Shown: positions 46,580-54,199 of the stretch, one piece after another
How the letters are laid out: each line of letters starts with the position of its first letter
How positions within the stretch are numbered: position 1 is the stretch's first letter
From: Marinifilum breve
Lineage (GTDB): Bacteria > Bacteroidota > Bacteroidia > Bacteroidales > Marinifilaceae
NCBI RefSeq assembly: GCF_003202155.1
Contig: NZ_QFLI01000009.1
Coordinates: 124,001-188,000, forward strand
DNA length: 64,000 nt
Reading direction: 5' to 3'
The notes under the pieces: model-generated
The model's input: only the letters and a program-made list of their open reading frames with translations
What the model was told of the DNA's origin: nothing
The model's database searches: none
Position numbers and translations under genes: made by a program

Positions 46580-47422
46580 ATGAATAGCACAGCAAAAGTT
46601 GTACTTGGGATCATCGTATTGTTTTTTATTGTGAAAACATGTGGAAGTTGCGATTCGTCCACATCTCGTCAGGGAACATCAAGCTCTCAAGTATCAAAAA
46701 CATGGCAAAAATCACCGGTTGATGAGTTGATTAAAGAATTGAATGGAGAGCAAAACTTTTCCATCATTCTTTTCGATATGGATGCAAGTGAATCGGGAAA
46801 GGATTACAGACATCAGTATCAGGTATTGATAGAAAAACCAGATACTATTCTTGAGAAGAAAACCGGATGGAGAGAAGTTAGTGAGCCATTTTTCTCGCAG
46901 CACATTAATGATATGGGAATGGAAATTGCCTCAAAAAAGGATGGCAAGCTAACTAAGCAAGCTGTTCCAGCAGGTTATAATCATTATGTGGGAAATGAGA
47001 AGTACGGACGATGGGAAAATCGTGGTGGATCTTCTTTCTGGGCATTCTATGGACAATATGCTTTTATGTCTTCGATGTTTAATATGATGACTTACCGTAG
47101 ATCATATTGGGACGATTACAACCGAGGTGGTTATTATGGTGGATCAAGAGGATATTATGGACCAAGAGGAGGAAGTCCGGTTTATGGTACCAAAAGTTAT
47201 ACATCTTCAACATCAGGAAAGAGTAGCACTTGGGCTAGCAAACCTAATACTTTTAAAGATCGCGTAAGAAGTAAAGTAAGTCGCTCGTCTAGTCAGTCAA
47301 GCAGATTTAGCTCTACACGCTCAAAATCTTCAAGTACTGTAAATAAGAAAACAAGCAGAAGTTCTTCTAGATACAAGTCAAGTCGTTCTACACGCTCACG
47401 CAGTGGTGGATTTGGTAAATAA
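46580..47422 (+). CDS. Membrane-anchored Gly/Tyr-rich, Ser/Arg-rich protein (DUF1190/YjfM-like by context)
   Basis: 280 residues. N-terminal membrane anchor (VVLGIIVLFFIVKTCGSC), a folded part to about 150, then GGSSFWAFYGQYAFMSSMF, a Gly/Tyr/Arg-rich loop (about 178-198) and a Ser/Arg/Lys-rich tail (about 208-280). The end resembles E. coli YgiB/YjfM (DUF1190), which also carry a SFW motif, a hydrophobic patch and a Ser/Gly-rich tail ending GGFG. YjfM is encoded in the same E. coli cluster, so I suggest equivalence; sequence similarity is weak. The basic tail could bind acidic lipid or polymer. Confidence 0.6.
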   Translation: MNSTAKVVLGIIVLFFIVKTCGSCDSSTSRQGTSSSQVSKTWQKSPVDELIKELNGEQNFSIILFDMDASESGKDYRHQYQVLIEKPDTILEKKTGWREVSEPFFSQHINDMGMEIASKKDGKLTKQAVPAGYNHYVGNEKYGRWENRGGSSFWAFYGQYAFMSSMFNMMTYRRSYWDDYNRGGYYGGSRGYYGPRGGSPVYGTKSYTSSTSGKSSTWASKPNTFKDRVRSKVSRSSSQSSRFSSTRSKSSSTVNKKTSRSSSRYKSSRSTRSRSGGFGK

Positions 47423-47452
47423 TATTGGTGTATAACTCATAGATTTAAAAAT

Positions 47453-48325
47453 ATGATTTCATTATCAGAAATTTCTTATATCATTTACGATGCTGTGGTT
47501 TATATCGCCGTAGCATTTGCTATTTTCCTGATTGGAAAATTTGTTTATCAGCTGCTTCACCCATCCTTTAAGGTAAAAGAAGAGTTGGTTAAGAAAGACA
47601 ACTTTGCTTTTGCCATTGCACATGTTGGTTACTATATTGGTTTGCTTTTGGCTATTGGTAGTGCCATTGTTGGTCCTTCAAATGGATTGGTCAACGACAT
47701 AATTGATATAGCAGTTTACGGATTGTTGGCAATCGTTCTTTTAAATTGCTCTATCTTCCTTTCGGATTATTTAATGCTTCGAAACTTCTCTATCCGCAAG
47801 GAGATTATAGAAGATCAAAATGCAGGAACAGGTATTATTGAGGCTGCGGTTTCAATAGCTTCTGGATTAATTATTTTTGGTGCTGTTTCGGGTGAGAGTG
47901 GCGATATGCTATTCGGAATCCTAACGGCAGTGGTTTTTTGGGCATTTGGGCAGTTGGCCTTAATTCTGACAACACGCTTCTACAATTGGATTACCCCATA
48001 CAATATTCATGATCATATCGAAAAAGACAATGTTGCTGTAGGGATTGGTTTTGCAGGAGCAATTATTGCCATAGGTAACCTAATTCGTTTCGGATTGGTA
48101 GGCGACTTTGAAGGATGGCTTCCTTCCTTTACCGAAACTGGTTTCGAATTAGTAGTAGGTTTAATTCTTCTTCCGGTAATGCGTTTAATAACTGATAAAA
48201 TTTTGCTTCCGGGAGAGAAGTTAACCGATGAGATTATTAATCAGGAACACCCAAATGTAGGAGCTGCTTTGGTAGAAGCATTTGCTTATATTGGTGGATC
48301 GGTGTTAATTACATGGTGTCTGTAA
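47453..48325 (+). CDS. DUF350 family membrane protein (YjfL-like)
   Basis: 290 residues with about eight membrane segments in two similar halves, i.e. a double DUF350 unit (FAFAIAHVGYYIGLLLAIGS in the first, VAVGIGFAGAIIAIGNLI in the second). Inner-membrane protein of unknown activity. DUF350 proteins (YjfL) co-occur with PspA homologues and polyamine genes. Thirty bases after the Ser/Arg-rich gene. Confidence 0.85.
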   Translation: MISLSEISYIIYDAVVYIAVAFAIFLIGKFVYQLLHPSFKVKEELVKKDNFAFAIAHVGYYIGLLLAIGSAIVGPSNGLVNDIIDIAVYGLLAIVLLNCSIFLSDYLMLRNFSIRKEIIEDQNAGTGIIEAAVSIASGLIIFGAVSGESGDMLFGILTAVVFWAFGQLALILTTRFYNWITPYNIHDHIEKDNVAVGIGFAGAIIAIGNLIRFGLVGDFEGWLPSFTETGFELVVGLILLPVMRLITDKILLPGEKLTDEIINQEHPNVGAALVEAFAYIGGSVLITWCL

Positions 48326-48426
48326 ATTATGAATTATAAATGTTGAATTATGAATTAAAGATTGTGAACGTAGACTTATTATAAGGTTTAAGAATTCATA
48401 ATTTATAATTCCTAATTCATAATTAG
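48325..48426. repeat. Long imperfect AT-rich inverted repeat
   Basis: About 35-base arms (48325-48360 and 48391-48426) made of AATTATGAATTA-type words pair imperfectly with each other. It fills the spacer between the DUF350 and spermidine synthase genes. Similar AT-rich words fill spacers at 46490-46570, 49970-50010 and 63405-63440. Confidence 0.6.
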
Positions 48427-48432
48427 CGTAGC

Positions 48433-49971
48433 GTGTTAAGGAGTAAATCAACATTATTAAAGGCAGCAATTTTTGCTACCGGATTTTCTGGTGTAGTAGC
48501 AGAGTATATTCTATCTACACTGGCAACCTATTTCCTTGGGGATTCAACAATGCAGTGGGTGATGACCATTTCATTGATGTTGTTTTCCATGGGACTTGGA
48601 GCTCGTTTCAGTAAGGTTTTCGAACAAAACTTATTGAAAGTGTTTTTGTTGCTTGAGTTTTCATTATCAATTCTGGTTTCATTTGCGCCTTTACTGGTTT
48701 ATACAGCATCGGCCTATACGCAAGCCATTGGAATCATGATTTACTCACTGGCAGTATTGGTTGGTTTACTAATCGGAATGGAAATTCCTTTGGTAATTCG
48801 AATCAATGATGAGTACGAGAAGTTACGATTCAACATCTCAAACATTCTTGAGAATGACTATTACGGCAGTTTGCTAGGCGGAATATTTTTTGCTTTTATT
48901 GGTCTGCCATTCTTTGGTTTAATTTATACGCCATTCATTCTTGGTTTTGTAAATTTCACGGTTTCCATTGTTGTGATGATCTTCTTGTGGGATCTTTTTA
49001 AAACCAATGAACGAAGAAATTTAACAGGAATAGGTGTTGTAGTTTTGGTATTTCTTACATCAGGAACAGCCATTGCTGATCGGGTGATTAGTTATGGAGA
49101 ACAGCTAAAGTATGATGATAAGGTGGTGTATGCTGAGCAAACCAAATATCAACGTATCGTAATTACCCAATGGAAAAACGATTACTGGTTGTACCTAAAT
49201 GGGAACCAGCAATTGTGTACTCGCGATGAGGTAATGTATCATGAACCTTTAGTGCATCCTGCAATGAGTTTACACCCAAATCCGGTAAATGTTTTGGTCC
49301 TTGGCGGTGGCGATGGCTGTGCAGTTCGCGAAATCTTAAAGTACCAGAAGGTTGAGAAGATCACTTTGGTCGATTTGGATCCAGCCATGACTGAACTGGG
49401 AAAAACGCATCCGATATTAACCAAACTGAATGAGAATTCGCTTCATCATGAGAAGGTGGATGTGAATAATGCTGATGGGTTTACTTTTTTGCAAGAGAAT
49501 GAAGATTACTATGATGTGGTAATTATCGATCTTCCGGACCCTCGTTCCGTAGAGTTGGGACGATTGTATTCCTATGAATTTTACAAGCAATGTTACCGAC
49601 ACATGCGACCAGGAGGTGTAATCGTTACTCAGGCAGGAAGTCCATATTTTGCTACGCGTGCTTTTTCGTGTATTGTAGAAACCATGAAAAGTGCAGGGTT
49701 CGAAACGGTTCCTATGCACAACCAGGTGATTACACTTGGTGAATGGGGCTGGAGTTTGGGTGTAAAACAAGCCAATGGTGATGTAAAGAAGAATTTAAGA
49801 AAGCTCGAATTTGAAGTGCCAACTCGTTGGATCAACAATGAGGCCATGACTTTGATCACATCTTTTGGAAAGGATTATTATCCATGGGAAAAGGATACGG
49901 TTCTGGTCAATAGAATTCACGAGCCAGTACTTTATAAGTATTATTTGAAAGGTAATTGGGATCTGTATTAG
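48433..49971 (+). CDS. speE: Membrane-anchored spermidine synthase-like protein
   Basis: 512 residues, GTG start at 48433; no ATG occurs before the conserved membrane part. Residues 1 to about 212 contain about seven membrane segments. Residues about 225-500 form the aminopropyltransferase domain with the S-adenosyl binding loop VLVLGGGDGCAVREIL, LVDLDPAMTELGK, and VVIIDLPDPRSVELGRLYS with the catalytic Asp. In the family it transfers an aminopropyl group from decarboxylated AdoMet to a polyamine. The decarboxylase gene follows 51 bases downstream. Membrane fusion suggests local polyamine production at the inner membrane (inference). Confidence 0.9.
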   Translation: MLRSKSTLLKAAIFATGFSGVVAEYILSTLATYFLGDSTMQWVMTISLMLFSMGLGARFSKVFEQNLLKVFLLLEFSLSILVSFAPLLVYTASAYTQAIGIMIYSLAVLVGLLIGMEIPLVIRINDEYEKLRFNISNILENDYYGSLLGGIFFAFIGLPFFGLIYTPFILGFVNFTVSIVVMIFLWDLFKTNERRNLTGIGVVVLVFLTSGTAIADRVISYGEQLKYDDKVVYAEQTKYQRIVITQWKNDYWLYLNGNQQLCTRDEVMYHEPLVHPAMSLHPNPVNVLVLGGGDGCAVREILKYQKVEKITLVDLDPAMTELGKTHPILTKLNENSLHHEKVDVNNADGFTFLQENEDYYDVVIIDLPDPRSVELGRLYSYEFYKQCYRHMRPGGVIVTQAGSPYFATRAFSCIVETMKSAGFETVPMHNQVITLGEWGWSLGVKQANGDVKKNLRKLEFEVPTRWINNEAMTLITSFGKDYYPWEKDTVLVNRIHEPVLYKYYLKGNWDLY

Positions 49972-50022
49972 CAATTGGTAATTAATAATTAACAATGAAT
50001 AATTCAGTAAACGAAATAATCA

Positions 50023-50373
50023 ATGGAAACTAAATTATTAGCAGCAAAAATACACAACCTTAGGTTTTGGGTTACCGAATGTGATCCAATGCAATTAAAG
50101 GTGAGGTTTCAGAACTATCTGGAAAAGGTTGATTTTGTGATCTTGAATTGTTCTGATCATCATTTTCCCGTACAGGGTTATACCGCTTTATGGATGTTGG
50201 CTGAATCGCATTTGGCCATTCATACATTCCCAGATAAGGGATATACCTATGTAGAGTTGAGTTCTTGTAATCAGGGCAAATCGGAGCATTTTAAGAAGCT
50301 GGTTGAAGAGAGCGATTTGCAAGTGAATTGGAATGGTGAGGGAGTAGAAATTTGTAAACCAGAGAACAATTAG
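50023..50373 (+). CDS. speD: S-adenosylmethionine decarboxylase proenzyme (class 1B, SpeD/SpeH type)
   Basis: 116 residues, typical of the short bacterial proenzyme. AESHLAIHTFP contains Ser62, the self-cleavage serine that becomes the pyruvoyl group; His67 and Cys82 (SSCNQG) match the processing and catalytic residues of the Thermotoga enzyme one position on. Makes decarboxylated AdoMet for the adjacent spermidine synthase. Confidence 0.92.
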   Translation: METKLLAAKIHNLRFWVTECDPMQLKVRFQNYLEKVDFVILNCSDHHFPVQGYTALWMLAESHLAIHTFPDKGYTYVELSSCNQGKSEHFKKLVEESDLQVNWNGEGVEICKPENN

Positions 50374-50466
50374 CAATTAATACTTAGCTGCAATTTTCCA
50401 CAACATGCATTTAGTGGTAAGAGATATCTAAACTGTAATTGATTTTTAAAAAATAAATCCAAAATT

Positions 50467-51228
50467 ATGAAGAATTTAGCCTTACTATCGATCAGCATAG
50501 TGTTAATGTTTGGATGTCGGAATGCACCACAGGTGATAAAGGAGTCCTGGACTGATAAACCTGTTTCTTCTTGGCCTAATTTTGCTTTAACAAATGAAAT
50601 CAGTTTTTCCGATACCACTTATTATGATATTGCTAACTCATTTTTGGTAAGTACAGGGTCGGATACGATTGGCATTTCTTGCAAGCATATGTTTTTTCTT
50701 TTTGAAGAATTGGGTTTAAGTAGTGTTGATTTGGGTGATAGTTTTGAATCATGGCAGATGTATCCAAAAAATCAAAAAGAAAGAAGAGTTGCCATAAAAA
50801 GATTAATAAATACAAACCCACAAGAGCAGATAGGACAGTATAATACCATGAAGGTTCGTGATTGGATTCTTTTTGAGTTAGAGAAGCAGAACAATCAACT
50901 ATATCCTTTAAAAATAAGATATACTGCTGTACAGAGAAATGAGACTGTTTATGCTGTTGGATGGGGATGGGAGCAGAAAGACATTAGCAAACCTTCAATC
51001 AGAAAATTGCAATGCTATAAAAATTTAGATGACTATTTCTATGCTCAAACAATTAAGGCAGATATCCATCCGAAAGGGACAAGTGGATCTCCTGTAATTG
51101 ATAAAAATGGGTATTTAGTTGGAATAGTTTCAGGACAAGAAGGAAATATGACTGTAATTGGTGGTATCAAATACTTAACTATGATGTTTGATAAATATGG
51201 TATAAAGTATAATTTGTCCAATCAATAG
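50467..51228 (+). CDS. Trypsin-like serine peptidase lipoprotein
   Basis: 253 residues with lipobox VLMFGC. The segment GTSGSPVIDKNGYLVGIVSG is the chymotrypsin-fold serine loop; a histidine in GISCKHMF and an aspartate in VRDWILFEL are plausible triad members. It therefore looks like a surface or periplasmic protease. It sits between speD and the K+ channel in the same orientation, gaps 93 and 29 bases, so it may belong to the island. Substrate unknown. Confidence 0.72.
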   Translation: MKNLALLSISIVLMFGCRNAPQVIKESWTDKPVSSWPNFALTNEISFSDTTYYDIANSFLVSTGSDTIGISCKHMFFLFEELGLSSVDLGDSFESWQMYPKNQKERRVAIKRLINTNPQEQIGQYNTMKVRDWILFELEKQNNQLYPLKIRYTAVQRNETVYAVGWGWEQKDISKPSIRKLQCYKNLDDYFYAQTIKADIHPKGTSGSPVIDKNGYLVGIVSGQEGNMTVIGGIKYLTMMFDKYGIKYNLSNQ

Positions 51229-51257
51229 CAAGGCAAATCTAATATCTATAAAAACTC

Positions 51258-52283
51258 ATGCGCAAAAAACTAATATATCTGGCGGCATTTCTGGTTTATG
51301 TATCGGCAATTTTGTCTATTCAGTGGTTTGAAAGTCAATCGCCCGATTCGAACATCAAAACCATTGGCGATGCATTTTGGTATGCAATTGTTACGCTAAC
51401 CACAGTTGGATATGGCGATTTTTATCCGATAACACTGCCTGGTAAAATTATCGGTTTGCTCGTAATTATTGGTAGTTTAGGAATATTGGGATTTTTAATT
51501 GGTGAAATAACGGTAAGATTTAATCAGTATATGGAAAAGAAAAAAAGTGGTTTTTGGGGAACCGATTTCGAGAATCATTATGTGATTATTGGTTGGAATG
51601 AATTTGCACAAAAGGTGGCAAATCAAATTATTCATGCAGGGCAGAAAGTGGCCATTGTTACCAATTCTAAAACTGATTTGGATTTAATTGCTGATCTCTA
51701 TTCTTCGAAAGATGTGTTTTCTCTTTTTGCTGATTACTCAAATATTGAGGCCTATCAAAAGGTGAATGTAGACAAAACCAAGAGAGTTTTTGTGAATTTT
51801 GATAGTGACTCAGAGACATTGGTATTTGTGATCAACCTAAAAAAGCAATATCCAATGGCGAATGTGGTTGTGCGTTGTGCCAATCCTAGTTTGAAAGAAA
51901 CCTTCTTAAATGCAGGAATCGATCATGTGATTGCGCAAAATGAGGTAGCTTCTAAATTGGTTGCTTCCTATCTGTTCGAGCCGCATGTTGCCACTTATAC
52001 CGAAGATTTAATTGCTACAAGTGTTTCCGATGAGGATTCGGATATTCAACAATACCTGATTACCGAAGAATGCCAGTTTGCAGGATCGGATTATATGGAT
52101 GCTTTTCTGAAACTAAAGGTAGACTTTAATGCCATTCTGATTGGTTTGGTGCAAGATGGTAAAATCATTAAAAATCCTGTTAAAGGAACCAATGTACAAA
52201 TCAATAACTATTTGATTTTAATATCGAGCGGAGATCGTAAAAAGGCATTGGAAAAATTCTTTGGAGTAAAAGAGGGAGAGTAA
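51258..52283 (+). CDS. Potassium channel with RCK (TrkA-N) domain
   Basis: 341 residues. Two membrane helices (about 6-22, 71-93) flank a pore loop with selectivity filter TLTTVGYGDFYPIT. The RCK/TrkA-N Rossmann domain follows (HYVIIGWNEFAQKVANQI, KVAIVTNSK, LFADYSN) and a TrkA-C-like end (ECQFAGSDYMDAFLKLKVDF). A Kch/MthK-type channel gated by a cytosolic ligand. Channels of this type recur beside PspA/DUF350/SpeE genes. It is the last gene before the 21-bp repeat array. Confidence 0.92.
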   Translation: MRKKLIYLAAFLVYVSAILSIQWFESQSPDSNIKTIGDAFWYAIVTLTTVGYGDFYPITLPGKIIGLLVIIGSLGILGFLIGEITVRFNQYMEKKKSGFWGTDFENHYVIIGWNEFAQKVANQIIHAGQKVAIVTNSKTDLDLIADLYSSKDVFSLFADYSNIEAYQKVNVDKTKRVFVNFDSDSETLVFVINLKKQYPMANVVVRCANPSLKETFLNAGIDHVIAQNEVASKLVASYLFEPHVATYTEDLIATSVSDEDSDIQQYLITEECQFAGSDYMDAFLKLKVDFNAILIGLVQDGKIIKNPVKGTNVQINNYLILISSGDRKKALEKFFGVKEGE

Positions 52284-52740
52284 TTCAGTAAGGATCGTTT
52301 TTGCCTAGGAGTGCATCGTTTTTAATTCATAAGAGGCATAGTTTGACTCAGTAAGCATGTATTTTAATTCAGCTTATATACAGGGCGATTCAATAGGTTT
52401 AAATTTCCATTCATAAGAGATGTGGTGTAATTCACTACGCTTGCAACTTGATTCATTAAAGAGGCATTTTGATTCAGTTTACATGTAATTTGAATAGGTA
52501 GGAATGCATTGCGATTTAATAGGCTCGCATCTTAATTCAGTAGAATAGAATTTTAATTCAATAGGCTTGAGTTGTGGCTCATTAGCTTTGTTTATTGATT
52601 CAATAAGGTTGTACTTCTATTCGGTAGACTTGCATCTTAATTCAGTAGACATGCAGTGCGATTCAGTGGACTTGAATTTCAATTCAACAGACTTGGATCA
52701 TGGTTCAGTAGACTTGAAATTTAAATCATAAAAGTGTTAG
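52284..52740. repeat. Array of about 20 degenerate 21-bp direct repeats
   Basis: A gene-free 457-base block in which the word ATTCAGTAGACTTG recurs every 20-22 bases (unit approximately ATTCAGTAGACTTGNATNTTA). The best copies lie towards the right end (about 52615-52725); copies decay leftwards. There is no open frame through it and no spacer/repeat alternation, so not CRISPR. It lies between the K+ channel and the convergent RNase HI gene. Confidence 0.8.
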
Positions 52741-52754
52741 CCTAGAACATTAAT

Positions 52755-53213
52755 TTATTCAGGTTGATAGCCAGTGTCATCAAGTAAGTTGGGAGCTTGT
52801 GAGGCCATAACAGCTAGTTCATCGGCGCGTTCGTTGCCAGGAATGTTGGCATGCCCTTTTACCCAAACAAATTTCACATTGTGCTTTGGATATATTTGAA
52901 GAAAACGCATCCATAAATCAGCATTTTTCTTGCCTTTGAAACGTTTCTTTACCCAACCGAATACCCATTTTTTCTCTACCGAGTCAATCACATATTTTGA
53001 GTCGGAATAAATGGTAACGTCACAACCTGGATTTTTTAAAGTTTCCAGTCCAACAATTACAGCCAGCAATTCCATTCGGTTGTTGGTGGTAAGTTTGTAT
53101 CCCTGGTTTAAATCCTTACGATGCTTTCCCGATATTAAAACAACTCCGTATCCTCCCGGACCTGGATTTCCACTAGCTGCACCATCGGTAAACATTGTAA
53201 TTTTTGCTGACAT
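52755..53213 (-). CDS. rnhA: Ribonuclease HI
   Basis: 152 residues. Catalytic acidic set is visible: MFTDGAASGNPG (Asp), NRMELLAVIVGL (Glu), YSDSKYVIDSV (Asp) and NERADELA (Asp), with the basic-protrusion region KKRFKGKKNADLW and VKGHANIPGN. Degrades RNA in RNA-DNA hybrids. RNase HII is also present at 56645-57244. Confidence 0.96.
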   Translation of the reverse strand: MSAKITMFTDGAASGNPGPGGYGVVLISGKHRKDLNQGYKLTTNNRMELLAVIVGLETLKNPGCDVTIYSDSKYVIDSVEKKWVFGWVKKRFKGKKNADLWMRFLQIYPKHNVKFVWVKGHANIPGNERADELAVMASQAPNLLDDTGYQPE

Positions 53214-53356
53214 CTTGTATTGTTTAGGTTTTCTAGATCAAAAGTAGGATTTTTCTCGCAAAGGGCGCGAAGATTTTTTCTCACAAAGAACGCCGAGTGA
53301 TTTAAGTACGAGGAAATGAATTGGAATAGAGAAAAATTTGGAGGGGGATTGGTTTT

Positions 53357-53383
53357 ATAAGGCTGCGGTGCGCTGCACCTTAT
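53357..53383 (+). repeat. REP-like hairpin 1
   Basis: Core GGTGC-GCT-GCACC (53367-53379) preceded by GCTGC and flanked by ATAAGG/CCTTAT. Same orientation as REP 2 (53411-53430) and inverted relative to REP 3 and 4. The 319-base gap 53214-53532 otherwise shows only degenerate 'cgcaaaggcgcgaag'-type words near 53255-53295. Confidence 0.75.
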
Positions 53384-53410
53384 TTTATATTATAACTTGG
53401 TGCCTACAAA

Positions 53411-53430
53411 TACTACGGTGCGCTGCACCT
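53411..53430 (+). repeat. REP-like hairpin 2
   Basis: ACTAC followed by core GGTGC-GCT-GCACC (53417-53429). It pairs in layout with REP 3, which is its inverted counterpart. Confidence 0.75.
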
Positions 53431-53460
53431 CAATCTGTAATATATTTGGAGTTGTTAATA

Positions 53461-53480
53461 AAGCGGCAGCGCCGCGTAGT
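53461..53480 (-). repeat. REP-like hairpin 3
   Basis: On the minus strand reads ACTAC then core GCGGC-GCT-GCCGC. Compared with REP 2 the stem has two compensatory base-pair changes, so the hairpin rather than the sequence is kept. Confidence 0.75.
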
Positions 53481-53510
53481 CTTTGTAGTTATATTGTACG
53501 GTTTGTAATT

Positions 53511-53535
53511 TAAGGTGCAGCGCACCGCAGCTTTA
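53511..53535 (-). repeat. REP-like hairpin 4
   Basis: On the minus strand reads AAAGCTGCGGTGCGCTGCAC plus CTTA, directly at the stop codon of the transposase-like gene. Its core equals REP 1 in inverted orientation. Confidence 0.75.
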
Positions 53536-54009
53536 ATCACAGAAAACATCCTCCCAAAAATCAAATAAATATTTTTCATCATATTTGATATCATTTTGGT
53601 TCAATATCTTTAAATATTCCTCTTTGAATGTATTCTTTTTATGATGTTGTTCTTGACTCAGAATGTACTTTACAACAGAATCGATTTGAGAATTGGAATG
53701 AGTGAAACACCCATATACTTTTTGCCAACTGAATTGAAATTTACTTAGGCGACTATCCTTGATCCACTTATTGGATGAGGTTTTGATTTGTTCTACAAGA
53801 TTGGGGATAAGTTGATTTAAATTATAACCTATGAAAATATGAATGTGATCTGGCATTGCATTTATGGCAAGTAATTTATGCCCTTCATCCTGGATGATTC
53901 CTGTAATGTATTTTTCAAGTTGTCCTTTCCATTTCTTTTGAATCAAGGCATCACGATTAGTAACTGCAAAAACTAAATGGAAGTAGCATTGGGTGTAGGT
54001 ATTGGCCAT
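53533..54009 (-). CDS. IS200-like / REP-associated tyrosine transposase (Y1 family)
   Basis: 158 residues from ATG 54009 (ANTYTQCYFHLVFAVTNRDA matches the family N-terminus); the 24-codon upstream extension is rejected. HUH motif in NAMPDHIHIFIG (His-x-His), and the catalytic tyrosine in SVVKYILSQEQHH. Acts as a single-strand DNA transposase or REP endonuclease. No tnpB or typical IS ends were seen. Four REP-like hairpins lie immediately 3', one abutting the stop codon, which favours a domesticated RAYT-type role over a mobile IS200 (inference). Confidence 0.88.
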   Translation of the reverse strand: MANTYTQCYFHLVFAVTNRDALIQKKWKGQLEKYITGIIQDEGHKLLAINAMPDHIHIFIGYNLNQLIPNLVEQIKTSSNKWIKDSRLSKFQFSWQKVYGCFTHSNSQIDSVVKYILSQEQHHKKNTFKEEYLKILNQNDIKYDEKYLFDFWEDVFCD

Positions 54010-54147
54010 AGTGGATTGTTTTTCATTGAAATTAAAGGAATTGAATGGATTAAGCAAGCCGAATACCACGCTGTAATACACCTTAATTTCTCTTGGTGCT
54101 ACTTTTGTACTCTTTAACTTCTCGACCGTACTAGACTTTCATAAAAA

Positions 54148-54177
54148 AAAGGATGCCCAAAAATTCGAGCATCCTTT
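54148..54177 (-). terminator. Terminator of the S46 peptidase gene
   Basis: Stem AAAGGATGC / GCATCCTTT with 12-base loop, followed on the minus strand by a T-run (complement of the a-run 54143-54150). It begins 23 bases past the peptidase stop codon. Confidence 0.8.
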
Positions 54178-54199
54178 GATATTATTTGTGAGTGGTTAA

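Noticed and set aside
52284-52740. Possible CRISPR array
   Set aside because: Repeats are degenerate, contiguous and 20-22 bases long with no unique spacers; no cas gene is nearby.
53214-53356. Degenerate 'cgcaaagggcgcgaag' words as a regulatory element
   Set aside because: These are a very widespread intergenic repeat type; no specific role can be supported here.
53533-54140. Complete IS200/IS605 element
   Set aside because: No tnpB and no clear left-end hairpin were found; the REP hairpins fit a RAYT better.
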